Shown here: in pieces, positions 48,071-54,694 of the stretch
How positions within the stretch are numbered: position 1 is the first letter of the stretch
Layout: every line of letters starts with the position of its first letter
Source of the DNA: Burkholderia stagnalis
GTDB lineage: Bacteria; Pseudomonadota; Gammaproteobacteria; Burkholderiales; Burkholderiaceae
Assembly (NCBI RefSeq): GCF_902830275.1
Contig: NZ_CADESW010000002.1
Coordinates: forward strand, 124,001 to 188,000
DNA: 64,000 bases
Reading direction: 5' to 3'
The notes under the pieces: model-generated
The model's input: only the letters and a program-made list of their open reading frames with translations
What the model was told of the DNA's origin: nothing
The model's database searches: none
Program-made: the position numbers and the translations under genes

Positions 48071-48598
48071 ATGAAAACCAATCAAAAGAGATTTTTCTAT
48101 GTAACGATAACAGTAGCTTTCATCATGCTTTGCTTGATTGCTGGCTTGCCCAAAGCCCTTGCTCAAGAGGTTGTGAACAAGAAGAAAGATGCACCTTGCT
48201 TTGTAATGGGTGATTCGATAGCCCAAGGTGTAGCAGCTCAACTCCCCCATTGTGCGAGCGACACCAAGGTCGGACTGAACACCGTCCAAGCTCTCACCAG
48301 GTTCAAGCAGATACCGCCTGCGCAGACAGTGATTGTGAGCCTTGGGATCAATGACAGAGACTACCCAGGCACCCGAGCCAACCTAGAGGCTATACGAGCT
48401 CGCATACATGCCCAGAATGTCATCTGGATTCTTCCACCCGCTATCTTGTCGTTCGGTATCCAGAAGAAGAAGGATGCTCTTTATGTAGCTATGCGAAATC
48501 GTGACTACATGAAGAACATCGATCAGACCATATCAGAAGACCACATCCACCCCACCAACAACGGCTACAAGGCCATTGCTCGCCAGCTTGGTATCTAA
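48071..48598 (+). CDS. Exported SGNH/GDSL hydrolase
   Basis: A 175-residue protein with a signal peptide (residues 1-31, ending LPKALA) and the SGNH blocks: G-D-S-I-A at about 47-51, L-G-I-N-D (block III Asn), and D-H-I-H-P at the C-terminus (catalytic Asp and His). It is a periplasmic or secreted esterase. Small enzymes of this kind on mobile elements often deacylate peptidoglycan, lipids or surface sugars; no substrate can be assigned. AAGGAGACCAACC precedes the ATG; it ends the unit from 46859. Confidence 0.82.
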   Translation: MKTNQKRFFYVTITVAFIMLCLIAGLPKALAQEVVNKKKDAPCFVMGDSIAQGVAAQLPHCASDTKVGLNTVQALTRFKQIPPAQTVIVSLGINDRDYPGTRANLEAIRARIHAQNVIWILPPAILSFGIQKKKDALYVAMRNRDYMKNIDQTISEDHIHPTNNGYKAIARQLGI

Positions 48599-48615
48599 CC
48601 GCCCCACAATGAAAG

Positions 48616-48637
48616 AAAGCCCGCTAGGGGCTTTTCT
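48616..48637. terminator. Terminator between the SGNH and pilin genes
   Basis: AAGCCC (48617-48622) and GGGCTT pair around GCTAG; T-runs on both strands let it serve converging units. Confidence 0.75.
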
Positions 48638-48640
48638 CGT

Positions 48641-49111
48641 TTATGGACCTACATATCCACCTAGATCAATCTTATCTTGGCACGAGCTTGGCAACCACTT
48701 AGATGGAATGTTGTAGGCGCCACATTTCCAGTGAATAACTCCGCTTGCATCAGGAACAGCTTCAAGTCCAACGGAAGATATTTTCAGATTAGAGTTCGCT
48801 GCTGACGTGAATGAAATCACTATCAAGCCATTTTGAACATTGTTGACTTTCGTATATTTGCCAACAGGCATTGAAGTGGGAAGCACAGTGTTATTAGCTG
48901 GTAGAACACCTTGCTCTGCATAGTATTCTTGAATGTCTGACTGAAGACCTCCAGCCAAACTAAGTGATTCAGATACTTGTGCTCTGATGGTGTAGTCCTG
49001 ATAAGCTGGTAATGCAATTGCAGCTAGTATGCCCACAATTGCTACAGTAATCATAAGTTCGATTAAAGTGAAGCCTTGTTGAACATTTTTCTTTATTCTT
49101 GTTATTTTCAT
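48641..49111 (-). CDS. Type IV pilin (PilA-like), second of a tandem pair
   Basis: A 156-residue prepilin. The leader [12 protein letters not shown] ends in glycine, and the mature N-terminus [20 protein letters not shown] has Phe1 and Glu5, as needed for processing by prepilin peptidase and assembly into a pilus. The C-terminus has two cysteines that can form the pilin disulphide loop. It is 21 bases behind the other pilin gene, which it resembles in leader and helix but not in the globular part. No prepilin peptidase or assembly genes are in the window, so it would depend on the host machinery or on distant element genes. GGAGATCAAA precedes the ATG. Confidence 0.88.
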   Translation of the reverse strand: MKITRIKKNVQQGFTLIELMITVAIVGILAAIALPAYQDYTIRAQVSESLSLAGGLQSDIQEYYAEQGVLPANNTVLPTSMPVGKYTKVNNVQNGLIVISFTSAANSNLKISSVGLEAVPDASGVIHWKCGAYNIPSKWLPSSCQDKIDLGGYVGP

Positions 49112-49131
49112 TTTGATCTCCTTTGTAGTTA

Positions 49132-49596
49132 TTATTGGCAAGAGATAGGCAAGTATTTATTGGGAACGGGAGCATTGGATATTCCACTATTCCCCTTACA
49201 AGTCCACTGCAAGTTATCGACACCAGGGACAACCTGAGCCATCAGGGTCAACTGTTTGCCTTGAATTAACTGATTGGCTTGATTGCCGTATGTGGTAAGC
49301 ACATAAACGGTAGAAGAGTTGCTTCCGCCGATCATTGTTGTAGTGCTGTATTTACCAGCGGGCATTCCTGCGTTCACATCTGCTTGCGACATGGGAAGCT
49401 TCCCATTGTTTGCATAGTAATCAGAAATCGCTATCTTCAATTGCTCTGATAACAATATGCCTTCAGATACCTGCGCTCTTATGGTGTAGTTTTGATAGGC
49501 CGGCAAAGCTATTGCGGCCAAGATACCAATAATAGCCACAGTTATCATCAGCTCTATCAATGTGAATCCATTTTTCACTCCCCTTGTAATTTTCAT
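49132..49596 (-). CDS. Type IV pilin (PilA-like), first of a tandem pair
   Basis: A 154-residue prepilin with a short basic leader ([10 protein letters not shown]), Phe1 and Glu5 in [20 protein letters not shown], and a variable globular domain with a C-terminal disulphide pair (WTCKGNSG and PISC). The mature helix is nearly identical to that of the downstream pilin. Transcribed from its own promoter at 49656-49629 together with the second pilin. Confidence 0.9.
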   Translation of the reverse strand: MKITRGVKNGFTLIELMITVAIIGILAAIALPAYQNYTIRAQVSEGILLSEQLKIAISDYYANNGKLPMSQADVNAGMPAGKYSTTTMIGGSNSSTVYVLTTYGNQANQLIQGKQLTLMAQVVPGVDNLQWTCKGNSGISNAPVPNKYLPISCQ

Positions 49597-49628
49597 GATT
49601 TATCCTTTATTGTAATTGTTGTACTTGA

Positions 49629-49656
49629 AATATAACTTTCAAATTCCATTTGTCAA
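49629..49656 (-). promoter_or_regulatory. Promoter of the pilin pair
   Basis: On the minus strand TTGACA (49656-49651), 16-base spacer, TATATT (49634-49629). Confidence 0.75.
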
Positions 49657-49696
49657 GATAACTTGCCTTTTATCGTAAAAAATAAAGGCCACCTCG

Positions 49697-49724
49697 TTGA
49701 CAAGTTCCTTTTGTTTGTTAAATT
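49697..49724 (+). promoter_or_regulatory. Common-type promoter (copy 3 of 7)
   Basis: TTGACA (49697-49702), spacer AGTTCCTTTTGTTTGT, TAAATT (49719-49724). It fires away from the pilin promoter, 40 bases off. Confidence 0.75.
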
Positions 49725-49748
49725 AAAATTACACAAAGGAGACAAAAC

Positions 49749-50156
49749 ATGAACTTACAACAGGTGATTGATGAAATTGAAAGGGCTTATAGCTATATAA
49801 ACGATGTACTTACCTACGATTCCAAGTACACCTTCGCTAAATACGACAACGAGCTTATTGTTATTGAGACCGAGGGGCAGGCTACAAAATCGTTCTTCTA
49901 CGTTTCAAAGAACAACAAAGATATCGCTGTCCGAGAAAGTTCAGATGGAGATGTGAAGCGCTTCATTGACTACTATGAGTACAACGAAACCATGAAGAAG
50001 GAGCAAGCCAAGGAAAAGGCTCAGAGAGAACAAGCCATTGCACGCTTCTTGAGTGAGCATCGAAAGAAGGAACAGCTCAAAGGACAGATGCAGGAAAACC
50101 TTGATACTTGGAGCAAACAATGGGGAAAGAACTTGAAAATCGTTGGCAACGAATAA
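49749..50156 (+). CDS. Unknown protein
   Basis: 135 residues: a small alpha/beta N-terminal part (residues 1-75) and a long charged helix or coiled coil to the end. No family recognised. AAAGGAGACAAAAC precedes the ATG. First of a unit reaching 51395. Confidence 0.68.
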   Translation: MNLQQVIDEIERAYSYINDVLTYDSKYTFAKYDNELIVIETEGQATKSFFYVSKNNKDIAVRESSDGDVKRFIDYYEYNETMKKEQAKEKAQREQAIARFLSEHRKKEQLKGQMQENLDTWSKQWGKNLKIVGNE

Positions 50157-50165
50157 GGAGCCACC

Positions 50166-50357
50166 ATGAACGAACAAGAACACGAATTTGATTTTTGGAA
50201 GACCAAGCCCCGAGAAGAACAGCCCCAGCGCTTCTCTCAATTCTCTTTAACAAAGAAGCTATTGATTGTCTTGCTTATGATGTTTGTATGGTTTCTTTGC
50301 TACAAGTACATTAGCCCACCAGGACATTTGATTCATGCAGGAAGTTTTCACGCATGA
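50166..50357 (+). CDS. Small single-span membrane protein
   Basis: 63 residues; one membrane segment at about 31-46 (KKLLIVLLMMFVWFLCYKY). Function unknown. AAGGAGCCACC precedes the ATG; the stop overlaps the next start (ATGA at 50354). Confidence 0.62.
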   Translation: MNEQEHEFDFWKTKPREEQPQRFSQFSLTKKLLIVLLMMFVWFLCYKYISPPGHLIHAGSFHA

Positions 50358-50524
50358 AATCGGCAAGAGTTCGTGTCTATTACCGAGATAAGAATTGCTC
50401 TACGAGAACCGTAGAGCAGATTATCATAGCGAAGAGCAAGCAGCTTCTTCAAGTAGAAATCAAGCGATATCTCGCAAGTCTCGATCAAGACTATTATTCT
50501 TACATGATCGATCAACACACTTGA
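50354..50524 (+). CDS. Small basic protein
   Basis: 56 residues, tyrosine- and lysine-rich (MKSARVRVYYRDKNCSTRTV). It starts in an ATGA overlap with the previous gene. No family recognised. Confidence 0.55.
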   Translation: MKSARVRVYYRDKNCSTRTVEQIIIAKSKQLLQVEIKRYLASLDQDYYSYMIDQHT

Positions 50525-50574
50525 TGAAGTGTATTTTTTTGTTATGTTGTTAACACGACCACAAGAACAACAAC

Positions 50575-51183
50575 ATGACATTCATAGCAATCATTTCAAT
50601 ACTTGGTCTTATCCTAATCGCCTACGGCTTATTTTCGAGACCAAATCAACTATTCCCAGAAGGCAAGATTTTGCCCGACATGATTCCTTGGGAAATGTGC
50701 GGCATCAATGTTCGCTCACGTCTGCCAGATGACGAGTGGAAAGGGATGGCTCTATATGCCAAGAGACGCCAAGGCTTCAAGTGTGAAGTTTGCGGGGGGA
50801 ACGGAAAAGAACAGGGCTTCAGCCATGCCGTCGAAGCTCACGAGATCTGGCAACACGACCATGCAACGAGAACCCAGAAGCTACTTGGAATCGTTGTCTT
50901 ATGCCCTCTCTGTCACAAGTTCAAGCACATAGCCTTTGCTGACTCCAAGGGTTACGGCCGCCAGGTGCGAGCTCACATACAGAAGGTCAATGGATGGACC
51001 GCTGACCAGGTGGAGCTGGCCATCAATCGAGCCACCCACGAGGTCAAGCAGCTTCGCGGTAAGTGGAGGCTGGATCTCACCTACCTCAATGACTACCCCT
51101 ATAAGGTCAAAGATCAGAACAACCGCCCCATCGTCTTCACAAACCAAGAGAACCGCTATTGCCGTAAAGGGGTGTACGAATGA
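50575..51183 (+). CDS. Membrane-anchored HNH-like zinc protein
   Basis: A 202-residue protein with an N-terminal membrane segment (about residues 3-20) and, from residue 65, a treble-clef-like arrangement: C-x-x-C in FKCEVCGG, then VEAHEIWQHDH and C-P-L-C-H in LCPLCHKFKH. This resembles HNH endonucleases, with the His of AHE as candidate catalytic residue. The membrane anchor is unusual for a nuclease. No cutting activity can be claimed. ACAACAACATG has no clear ribosome site. The stop overlaps the next start. Confidence 0.7.
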   Translation: MTFIAIISILGLILIAYGLFSRPNQLFPEGKILPDMIPWEMCGINVRSRLPDDEWKGMALYAKRRQGFKCEVCGGNGKEQGFSHAVEAHEIWQHDHATRTQKLLGIVVLCPLCHKFKHIAFADSKGYGRQVRAHIQKVNGWTADQVELAINRATHEVKQLRGKWRLDLTYLNDYPYKVKDQNNRPIVFTNQENRYCRKGVYE

Positions 51184-51395
51184 ACCCCTTGCTTATCCTC
51201 ACCGTTGGCTTGCTCATAGGCTTTCCCTCAGCTTGGAAGTTCATCCCGCTTGTTGTTTTCTTTGAATGGGCTTTGTTCCATTTCTATCCAACCGAAATCT
51301 ATTTCAAGTTGCTCAACTTAATTCAAAAACTAGAAGCTGAGCTTGATGAAATTGAAGAAGAAAAACGATCAAAGAAACGAGAGAAAACCCAGTAG
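51180..51395 (+). CDS. Small membrane protein with a charged coiled-coil tail
   Basis: 71 residues: two hydrophobic segments in the first 40 residues, then a helix rich in Glu and Lys. ATGA overlap with the HNH-like gene suggests a functional pair at the membrane. Function unknown. Confidence 0.6.
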   Translation: MNPLLILTVGLLIGFPSAWKFIPLVVFFEWALFHFYPTEIYFKLLNLIQKLEAELDEIEEEKRSKKREKTQ

Positions 51396-51425
51396 TTGAC
51401 TTGATTTTATCAATTCTTTTGATAT
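51396..51425 (+). promoter_or_regulatory. Possible promoter upstream of the ankyrin cassette
   Basis: TTGACT (51396-51401) and TGATAT (51420-51425) with an 18-base spacer, before AT-rich sequence and CACGGAGCATTT at the ATG 51454. Less typical than the common-type promoters. Confidence 0.4.
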
Positions 51426-51453
51426 ATATAAGTAATAACAACACGGAGCATTT

Positions 51454-51948
51454 ATGGACTATTACACAGTCAACTCAAACTTTATCAGCGACATACACCA
51501 AGGCTATACAGAAGATGCAAAAAAACTCATGGAGCATGAGTTATTTGATGCGAACTTCGTGGGTGAAAGCGGAAGCAGCCATCTTGTAGCCGTGGCAGCA
51601 GCCAGAGATAACCCAAAAATGATTAAGGCTCTTATTGATAAAGGAGCTGAACCAAAGAACGAACCCGATGCTTTATTTATGGCAGCTCATTGGGGAAATC
51701 TTGGCAACATGGCAATGTTGATAGATAACGGAGCAGATGTACATCTCAAGGCAGTTGCATTGAAGACCAACAACGAGAAAGCCAAGGACTGGGCTGAGAA
51801 ATACATCAACTCAATAGAAATGAACAACAAGCTAAACACTGAACTTAAAGAGAAGGACAGCTACGAAGAGATGATGAAAAAGCTTGGAGTTGAACACAAG
51901 GCTAAGCAAGAGCAGACAATCACCCGAGCTGGCAGAACCAAGATGTAA
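51454..51948 (+). CDS. Ankyrin-repeat protein, cassette gene 1
   Basis: A 164-residue protein with about three ankyrin repeats (HLVAVAAARDNPKMIKALID, then ALFMAAHWGNLGNMAMLIDN, then GADVHLKAV). From residue 120 the shared C-terminal block begins: NNKLNTELKEKDSYEEMM, then KLGVEHKAKQEQ, ending TRAGRTKM. The block is nearly identical in the next two genes although their front parts differ. Soluble; protein-binding role likely from ankyrins. Confidence 0.82.
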   Translation: MDYYTVNSNFISDIHQGYTEDAKKLMEHELFDANFVGESGSSHLVAVAAARDNPKMIKALIDKGAEPKNEPDALFMAAHWGNLGNMAMLIDNGADVHLKAVALKTNNEKAKDWAEKYINSIEMNNKLNTELKEKDSYEEMMKKLGVEHKAKQEQTITRAGRTKM

Positions 51949-51980
51949 ATAACTAAAAAAACAACAACAAGGAGAATGAA

Positions 51981-52490
51981 ATGAGCAATACAAATTATGA
52001 GTATTTAGTAAGTCGTAATGCTGATATGGCAAATGATGGCAGTCATGATGACTACGAATATATAAATACAGAGAAGTATTACTTGGATGCCGCTGGAACT
52101 GGTGATTTAAAAATGGTAGAGCGATTACATGACGAGGTAAGCCCTCATATACCAGAGCCATACATCAATGGAAAAGGTGAATGGGCAAAAGATAACCCAA
52201 AATATCAATCCAAAGAAGAAATACAAGATGCTGCTTTATTGGAAGCCGCAAACAACGGTCATTTAAAAGTTGCTCAATTTCTTGTTGATAAGGGCATTAA
52301 ACCTGAAATCGCATTGAATAGCACCAACGATGAAGTAAAGCAATGGGCTAATAGCCATGTCATGAACAATAAGCTAACCAATGAACTCAAAGAGAAGGAT
52401 AGCTATGAAGAGATGATGAGAAAGCTTGGAGTTGAGCACAAGGCTAAGCAAGAGCAGACAATCACACGAGCTGGCAGAACCAAGATGTAA
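51981..52490 (+). CDS. Ankyrin-like protein, cassette gene 2
   Basis: A 169-residue protein. Residues 30-110 carry two ankyrin-like repeats (YLDAAGTGDLKMVERLHDEV; LEAANNGHLKVAQFLVDKGI). The C-terminal 45 residues are the shared block ending TRAGRTKM. CAAGGAGAATGAA precedes the ATG. Confidence 0.8.
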   Translation: MSNTNYEYLVSRNADMANDGSHDDYEYINTEKYYLDAAGTGDLKMVERLHDEVSPHIPEPYINGKGEWAKDNPKYQSKEEIQDAALLEAANNGHLKVAQFLVDKGIKPEIALNSTNDEVKQWANSHVMNNKLTNELKEKDSYEEMMRKLGVEHKAKQEQTITRAGRTKM

Positions 52491-52523
52491 ATAACTACAA
52501 AAACAAAAAATCTAAGAGGCAAC

Positions 52524-53267
52524 ATGAACACAGAACTTGAAGAACGAATCAACCAAAACTTGAGATCTATAGTTCCAGAAGAACATAGAGAGCTATACAT
52601 GACAGATCTTGCTTGGGGTTCTCTCACTCCCTATCAAAGAGAGGTTGATTCCCATGTTCACTTTAACGGCAAGAAATGGGTTTATGATGGATTGAATCCA
52701 CCCCCATACGATCTCAAAAACGGTTTTGTATACAACAAGATAACTGAACAACCATTTGCCCAAATAAGAGATAGCCTTTACTGGACTTGCTTGTTGGACG
52801 AAAAAGCACCAGAGCTTATTGAGCATGTAAAAGCCAAATATGGCTCACCAACTCCAGATCAGCATTACGACATACTAGCAACTCATACAAGTGCAAGATT
52901 TGCACATATGAAAGTTGCCCATTCACATGAACAAATACCAGCTCATTTGCGTTCTTCAGAAGTGGCTTATATTGAAGGCATTCCTCATGGACACCTCACA
53001 CAAAAAGAAGTGAATCAAAAGCACGAGGCACTTATCAAACAGGCTATTGAGACATTCAAGATTACCGAAGAGACCTATCTTGCAAGCAAGGGGGATAGAG
53101 ACGAGCTCAACCTATCAGATGAGAACAGAGGGCTTTTGAGACGAAACAACCTAGAGACCAAACTTAAAGAGAAGGACAGCTACGAAGAGATGATGAGAAA
53201 GCTTGGAGTTGAACACAAGGCCAAGCAAGAGCAGTCAATCACAAGAGCTGGAAAGCAGAAGATATGA
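52524..53267 (+). CDS. Unknown protein with the shared C-terminal block, cassette gene 3
   Basis: A 247-residue protein. Residues 1-200 are an unrecognised domain (SHVHFNGKKWVYDG, ATHTSARFAHMKVAHSH region with several His). The C-terminal 45 residues are the shared block, here ending TRAGKQKI like the protein at 45664. No ankyrin repeat is evident, so the block is carried by different domains. AAGAGGCAAC precedes the ATG. Confidence 0.78.
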   Translation: MNTELEERINQNLRSIVPEEHRELYMTDLAWGSLTPYQREVDSHVHFNGKKWVYDGLNPPPYDLKNGFVYNKITEQPFAQIRDSLYWTCLLDEKAPELIEHVKAKYGSPTPDQHYDILATHTSARFAHMKVAHSHEQIPAHLRSSEVAYIEGIPHGHLTQKEVNQKHEALIKQAIETFKITEETYLASKGDRDELNLSDENRGLLRRNNLETKLKEKDSYEEMMRKLGVEHKAKQEQSITRAGKQKI

Positions 53268-53283
53268 CCTCACAAACACCATA

Positions 53284-53306
53284 AGCCCCACTTGGGGCTT
53301 TTTCTT
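53284..53306 (+). terminator. Rho-independent terminator
   Basis: AAGCCCCA and TGGGGCTT pair around CT, followed by TTTC and TTTG. Confidence 0.88.
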
Positions 53307-53332
53307 TGTCGTCCACACATCTCGAGAAGGCA

Positions 53333-53402
53333 TTCGCCTCATTGCGAGTCAGGCTCGCTCAGCCAGGTCTCCCATGCCTAACGGCACCTACTCCACCAGG
53401 CA
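53333..53402 (+). ncRNA. Three-hairpin intergenic repeat, copy B
   Basis: Hairpins GGC-ATTC-GCC (within GAGAAGGCATTCGCCTC), GCGAG-TCAGG-CTCGC, and TGCC-TAAC-GGCA with the same linker CTCAGCCAGGTCTCCCA as copy A. Stem 2 keeps pairing with different bases and stem 3 gains a loop base. Confidence 0.55.
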
Positions 53403-53408
53403 CAGCAA

Positions 53409-53567
53409 TCAGCTCAGCTTTTCTTCCTCAAGTCGAGCTTGCATTTCACGCACATTCTCATCAACTTCACTGACATCCACATCACTATAAAAAAAGTGGT
53501 GGACCTTCCCGTCTTTTACAACCCAGAAATGTAGTTCTTTTTCTCTTGCAAGATATTGGTATTTCAT
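53409..53567 (-). CDS. Small unknown protein
   Basis: 52 residues from the ATG at 53567, set by AAAAGGAGTCAAT just upstream. The frame reads on to 53618 but that start has no ribosome site. Likely beta-hairpin plus helix; family unknown. A minus-strand TTGACT/TATTTG pair at about 53623-53597 is its probable promoter. Confidence 0.55.
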   Translation of the reverse strand: MKYQYLAREKELHFWVVKDGKVHHFFYSDVDVSEVDENVREMQARLEEEKLS

Positions 53568-53656
53568 ATTGACTCCTTTTGTCTCGTTCACAAATACCAT
53601 AAAACAAGGACAAGTCAAATATTTAATACATCGTCAATCTATTTTCATTATCCTTG

Positions 53657-53684
53657 TTGACAAATTCTTTTTATTTGTTAAATT
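53657..53684 (+). promoter_or_regulatory. Common-type promoter (copy 4 of 7)
   Basis: TTGACA (53657-53662), spacer AATTCTTTTTATTTGT, TAAATT (53679-53684), then AAATACATAACAA. Confidence 0.75.
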
Positions 53685-53710
53685 AAATACATAACAACCG
53701 GAGTTTAATT

Positions 53711-53866
53711 ATGTTTCCAAAGAACGATAGATTACTTGATAAACAAATAGAGAAGAGAGAACCACAACAAGAGCGAGTCAAGAAGCACTACACCAAAGAG
53801 CAGTTCGCAGAGTTTGCCAAAAAATTCTGGGAGGATTTGAAGAAGCCACAGAATTTCCAAGGATAA
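53711..53866 (+). CDS. Small basic helical protein
   Basis: 51 residues, lysine-rich helix (KKHYTKEQFAEFAKKFWEDL). ACCGGAGTTTAATT precedes the ATG and a common-type promoter stands 27 bases upstream. Family unknown. Confidence 0.6.
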   Translation: MFPKNDRLLDKQIEKREPQQERVKKHYTKEQFAEFAKKFWEDLKKPQNFQG

Positions 53867-53875
53867 GTTTTTCCA

Positions 53876-53918
53876 TACCCCAAACAATCAAGCTCGCTCA
53901 ATGCGGGCTTTGGGGGTA
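53876..53918 (+). promoter_or_regulatory. Operon-internal long hairpin
   Basis: CCCCAAA (53878-53884) pairs with TTTGGGG (53909-53915); an inner stem AGCTCGC/GCGGGCT closes the loop TCAAT. Located between two genes of one unit, right before the ribosome site of the next gene. Confidence 0.5.
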
Positions 53919-53932
53919 CAAGGAGAACTTAC

Positions 53933-54352
53933 ATGAACTTAAACGATAGATTGAGAGGCAACCAAAAACACTACTTCATACTTGAGCTTTGTACAGAGCA
54001 AGAATTGAACAAGCTCGCCACTCATTATGATCCCAGCCTTGTCATGCTACCAACTGACAACTTGCCTCAATCTCACAAAGAGGCAATGTCCGATATCAAG
54101 CGAATACGAGAAGAAGAAAGTCTTGATATGTACTTTAATGTCGGCAATCACACAGCCAAGCACGAGCAGATCAAGATTGAATTCTTGAAGAACGGCAAGC
54201 CCGTTTTCTCTGGTGTCTTTGATGATCCCCTACAGATGATCGATTCAGCTCACAAGGGCATTCAATCCGCTCAATCCTCATTGCGATACGAGAAGATGAT
54301 GGTCTCCCTTGCTAAACAACCAAAGCCAGTATCAAAAGGCATGAAGATTTAA
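53933..54352 (+). CDS. Unknown protein with the C-terminal tail motif
   Basis: 139 residues, alpha/beta, family unknown. It ends VSLAKQPKPVSKGMKI, again a helix then a basic tail ending K-I. CAAGGAGAACTTAC precedes the ATG. Confidence 0.68.
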   Translation: MNLNDRLRGNQKHYFILELCTEQELNKLATHYDPSLVMLPTDNLPQSHKEAMSDIKRIREEESLDMYFNVGNHTAKHEQIKIEFLKNGKPVFSGVFDDPLQMIDSAHKGIQSAQSSLRYEKMMVSLAKQPKPVSKGMKI

Positions 54353-54366
54353 CAAGGGGAATAATC

Positions 54367-54561
54367 ATGGAGACAGACAGAGAGCTTGATTACAACGAAT
54401 ATCTTGAATATGTGAAGAAGTACAAGAACCCACAAACAGCAGCATTCAAGTATTTTGCTACCGTCCACTGCAAGAAGCTCAACAGCATTTTGCTTGCTAG
54501 GAAGCTATCTACCGATCTTCGTGAGAAGGACGATTCAAAAGAAGGTAAAACAAAAATCTAA
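54367..54561 (+). CDS. Small protein with the C-terminal tail motif
   Basis: 64 residues: a helical body and the ending LSTDLREKDDSKEGKTKI, which shortens the shared block (compare TELKEKDSYEE...GRTKM). It follows the previous gene by 14 bases (AAGGGGAATAATC before the ATG). Confidence 0.62.
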   Translation: METDRELDYNEYLEYVKKYKNPQTAAFKYFATVHCKKLNSILLARKLSTDLREKDDSKEGKTKI

Positions 54562-54562
54562 G

Positions 54563-54588
54563 AGCCGAAAGGCTCTTTTTTATTGCCC
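54563..54588 (+). terminator. Rho-independent terminator
   Basis: AGAGCC-GAAA-GGCTCT followed by TTTTT. Confidence 0.9.
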
Positions 54589-54638
54589 ATCCACTTATCT
54601 TCATTAAAGCGCTTTATCAATCATTTGCCTCATTCATA

Positions 54639-54666
54639 TTGACAAATTCCTTTTATTTGTTAAATT
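54639..54666 (+). promoter_or_regulatory. Common-type promoter (copy 5 of 7)
   Basis: TTGACA (54639-54644), spacer AATTCCTTTTATTTGT, TAAATT (54661-54666), then GAAGATATAACAA. Confidence 0.75.
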
Positions 54667-54694
54667 GAAGATATAACAAAAACAAGGAGACATC

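Larger units (their letters stand above)
51841..53267 (+). repeat. Shared 3'-end block in three consecutive genes
   Basis: The last about 108 bases of the genes ending at 51948, 52490 and 53267 (51841-51948, 52383-52490, 53160-53267) are nearly identical at the DNA level, as is part of the spacer TAAATAACTA behind the first two. The upstream parts of the genes are unrelated or only distantly related. This is the footprint of gene duplication with replacement of the 5' part. Confidence 0.85.
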
